Source of the DNA: Hyphomicrobiales bacterium
GTDB lineage: Bacteria; Pseudomonadota; Alphaproteobacteria; Rhizobiales; Rhizobiaceae
DNA length: 64,000 bases
Assembly: GCA_900469445.1 (NCBI GenBank)
Contig: UBXM01000004.1
Span: 186,001 to 250,000, forward strand
Direction of reading: 5' to 3'
Positions 62,379 to 64,000 of this stretch are shown here, piece after piece (position 1 is the first letter of the stretch; every line of letters begins with the position of its first letter). Both the position numbers and the translations under genes were made by a program. The notes beneath the pieces were generated by a model, which was given only the letters and a program-made list of their open reading frames with translations, was not told the origin of the DNA and made no database searches.

Positions 62379-62589
62379 CCCCCCTCTGGCCTGCCGGCCA
62401 TCTCCCCCACAAGGGGGGAGATCAGCTGGGCTCACCGACCTGCCCCACTCCAGATTGGAGCTCGCCGGATCAAACCGCCGCAATATCCCACGGTGGCTCA
62501 GCCACAATCGAGATAAGGACCTTGGCGAAGGTCGCGCCTCTTGTGATCTCCCCCCTTGTGGGGGAGATGGCCGGCAGGCCAGAGGGGGG
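62379..62589. repeat. 46-bp perfect inverted repeat pair with 119-base spacer
   Basis: The arm at 62379-62424 (starting CCCCCCTCTGGCCTGCCGGC) is the exact reverse complement of that at 62544-62589. Each arm also contains its own hairpin, TCTCCCCC-ACAA-GGGGGGAGA. The spacer (62425-62543) has no gene. The element lies inside the sugar operon between the ATP-binding and beta-mannosidase genes, so the transcript would fold into a long stem that could uncouple expression. It has the look of a rhizobial repeat family or a small non-autonomous mobile element. Confidence 0.9.
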
Positions 62590-62614
62590 TGAAACGCGGG
62601 ACGCAATACCGCCA

Positions 62615-63712
62615 TCAGATCCGCTCCTCCGTTCCCGCATCAAACAGCGAAGCCATGGTCATGTCGAAGCCGATGCGGACTTTTGCGCCGACCTTGTATC
62701 GGCGGGCGCCGCCGATCCTGACCGAGATCATGTGGCCGGCGAGTTTCAGCCAGATCAGATTGTCGGCCCCCATCGGCTCCTCGATATCGACGATCGCTTC
62801 GTGAGCCTGTTCGGTCGTCACGTCGCCGTCGACCTTGATATGTTCGGGGCGCAGGCCGAGCACGGCCTTACGGCCGGGCGTGAGCGCTTCAGATGCCTCA
62901 TAGCCGGCGAGCGAAATGCTGACGCCATTGGTGCGGAAGACTTTTTTGCCGTCCTCTTCCGCCAGTTCGCCATTGAGAAAGTTCATCGAGGGCGAGCCGA
63001 TGAAGCCGGCGACGAACTTGTTCTTCGGACGGTTGTAGATGGTGATCGGGTCGTCGAGCTGCTGGATGACGCCGCTCTTCATGATGGCGATCCGGTCGGC
63101 AAGCGTCAGCGCCTCGATCTGGTCATGGGTGACGTAGATCATCGTGTTCTTCAGCGACTGGTGCAGGCGCTTGATTTCGACGCGCAGTTCCGAGCGCAGT
63201 TTTGCGTCGAGGTTGGAAAGCGGTTCGTCGAAGAGGAAGACATCGACATCGCGGACCAGCGCACGGCCGATCGCAACACGCTGGCGCTGGCCGCCGGAGA
63301 GCGCTGCCGGCTTGCGCTGCAGGAGCGGTTCGATCTGCAGGATGCCGGCGGCGCGGGCGATGCGCTTGGCGATCTCGTCCTTGGGCATGCCGGCAACCTT
63401 GAGGCCGAAGGAGAGGTTCTTCTCCACCGTCATCTGCGGGTAAAGCGCATAGGACTGGAAGACCATGCCGATGCCGCGGTCCTTCGGCTCTTCCCAGGTG
63501 ACGTTCTTGTCCTTGATGAAGATCTGGCCGTCGGTCGGCTCGAGCAGGCCGGCGATGCAGTTCAGAAGCGTGGACTTTCCGCAGCCCGACGAGCCGAGAA
63601 GGACGAGGAACTCGCCGTCCCTGATGTCGAGGTCGAGGTTCTGGAGAACGCTGACTGCGCCGAAAGACAGGGACAGGTCACGGATGGAAACGGAAGTGGA
63701 GAGGTCGGTCAT
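62615..63712 (-). CDS. Sugar ABC transporter, ATP-binding protein (UgpC/MsmK type)
   Basis: The 365-residue ATPase has Walker [12 protein letters not shown], the Q-loop MVFQSYALYPQMTVEKN, the signature [16 protein letters not shown], Walker B VFLFDEPLSNLDAKLR and the H-loop VTHDQIEA. A C-terminal TOBE/regulatory domain follows (about 240-365, with FVAGFIGSPSMNFLNG and GLRPEHIKV). This is the CUT1 family ATPase that drives oligosaccharide uptake. The ATG at 63712 lies 6 bases after the permease stop. The shared operon suggests that the substrate is a mannose- or xylose-containing oligosaccharide. Confidence 0.94.
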   Translation of the reverse strand: MTDLSTSVSIRDLSLSFGAVSVLQNLDLDIRDGEFLVLLGSSGCGKSTLLNCIAGLLEPTDGQIFIKDKNVTWEEPKDRGIGMVFQSYALYPQMTVEKNLSFGLKVAGMPKDEIAKRIARAAGILQIEPLLQRKPAALSGGQRQRVAIGRALVRDVDVFLFDEPLSNLDAKLRSELRVEIKRLHQSLKNTMIYVTHDQIEALTLADRIAIMKSGVIQQLDDPITIYNRPKNKFVAGFIGSPSMNFLNGELAEEDGKKVFRTNGVSISLAGYEASEALTPGRKAVLGLRPEHIKVDGDVTTEQAHEAIVDIEEPMGADNLIWLKLAGHMISVRIGGARRYKVGAKVRIGFDMTMASLFDAGTEERI

Positions 63713-63718
63713 CAAGGC

Positions 63719-64000
63719 TTACCCCTTTACTGCGCCGGCAGCGATGCCGCGTACGAACAGTCGGCCTGAAACGAAATAGACGATGAGAGGAACAGCGCCG
63801 GTCAGCAGCGTTGCCGCCATGTTGACGTTGTATTCCTTCACCCCCTGGACGGAGTTGACGATGTTGTTGAGCTGGACGGTCATCGGATAGGTATCCGGCC
63901 TCGTGAAGACGACACCGAAGAGAAAATCGTTCCAGATGCCGGTGACCTGGAGAATGATGGCGACCACGAAGATCGGCAGAGACATTGGCAGCATGATACG
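63719..64000 (-). CDS. Sugar ABC transporter, permease of the MalG family (partial, 5' end outside the window)
   Basis: Only the last 93 codons are inside. They read RIMLPMSLPIFVVAIILQVTGIWNDFLFGVVFTR and then the YPMTVQLNNIVNSVQG segment. It ends with NVNMAATLLTGAVPLIVYFVSGRLFVRGIAAGAVKG. This is the usual end of a CUT1 permease of the MalG type, where FWNDF-like and AGAVKG endings are conserved. The rest of the operon (second permease, binding protein, regulator) lies beyond the right edge. The gene continues past position 64000, so its start is not visible. Confidence 0.93.
   Translation of the reverse strand, partial: RIMLPMSLPIFVVAIILQVTGIWNDFLFGVVFTRPDTYPMTVQLNNIVNSVQGVKEYNVNMAATLLTGAVPLIVYFVSGRLFVRGIAAGAVKG

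Noticed and set aside
1..64000. CRISPR arrays, tRNA and rRNA genes
   Set aside because: No regularly spaced direct repeats, tRNA cloverleaf signatures (for example GGTTCGANTCC arms) or rRNA-like segments were recognised by eye in the intergenic regions.

Overview
The window is a chromosomal segment of a high-GC alphaproteobacterium, most likely a member of the Rhizobiaceae (Rhizobium/Agrobacterium/Neorhizobium type). This is inferred from gene content: a UvrB with a long N-terminal extension, a cobT/cobS pair, a divergent znuA / znuCB-zur locus, a TIGR02281-type aspartic protease next to a DUF1289 protein, a CelD-type acetyltransferase, and extragenic palindromic repeats like those of rhizobia. 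There is no rRNA, CRISPR array, transposase or integrase, and I recognised no tRNA.

Layout. 0-3 kb: a methyltransferase, a DinB-family protein, a small HemJ/CopD-like membrane protein and D-Ala-D-Ala ligase. 3-7 kb: a complete alkanesulfonate operon in the order ssuA-ssuD-ssuC-ssuB on the minus strand. 7-14 kb: a 3-hydroxyisobutyrate-type dehydrogenase, a nuclease-like protein, an exported alpha/beta hydrolase, an Lrp regulator, an overlapping uracil-DNA-glycosylase/thermonuclease pair and a membrane histidine kinase. 14-17.4 kb: cobT-dgkA facing cobS, then DUF1289 and an aspartic protease. 17.4-24 kb: two regulator/target pairs (HxlR/VOC and AraC/MFS), a CelD-like acetyltransferase and an ABC-2 exporter. 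24-27.8 kb: a cluster with a sulfur/redox flavour (MOSC, redoxin, exported protein, Cys/His-rich MarR, TauE/SafE) and a 31-bp perfect operator-like palindrome. 28-36.4 kb: an extensin-like lipoprotein, a chemoreceptor, a YciA thioesterase, a broken zeta-like toxin with its probable antitoxin, and a DUF1800-DUF1501 operon. 36.8-49.5 kb: two large cyclic-di-GMP enzymes flank uvrB, a low-GC two-gene islet of unknown function, several small proteins and dusA. 49.6-54.8 kb: a FAH-family enzyme, a gamma carbonic anhydrase, the zinc uptake locus and an RcnB-like protein. 54.9-64 kb: a minus-strand plant-polysaccharide utilisation operon (sugar ABC permease and ATPase, GH2 beta-mannosidase, isomerase, Gfo/Idh dehydrogenase, aldo-keto reductase, GH43).

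How the genes fit together. Sulfonate uptake and desulfonation, zinc acquisition under Zur, and hemicellulose-derived sugar uptake suggest a soil or plant-associated lifestyle. The regulator/target pairs look like separately acquired stress modules.

Most unusual items. (1) The MarR-controlled cluster at 24-27.8 kb: its operator spans a promoter that would give a leaderless marR transcript, and its two downstream genes share a leader motif. (2) The AT-rich two-gene islet at 41.9-43.3 kb, a soluble protein plus a multi-pass membrane protein. (3) A palindromic repeat carried in frame inside the 3' end of uvrB. (4) A 46-bp perfect inverted repeat inside the glycoside operon. (5) A zeta-like toxin interrupted by a single in-frame stop. 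Function calls rest on motif recognition by eye; no database search was possible.
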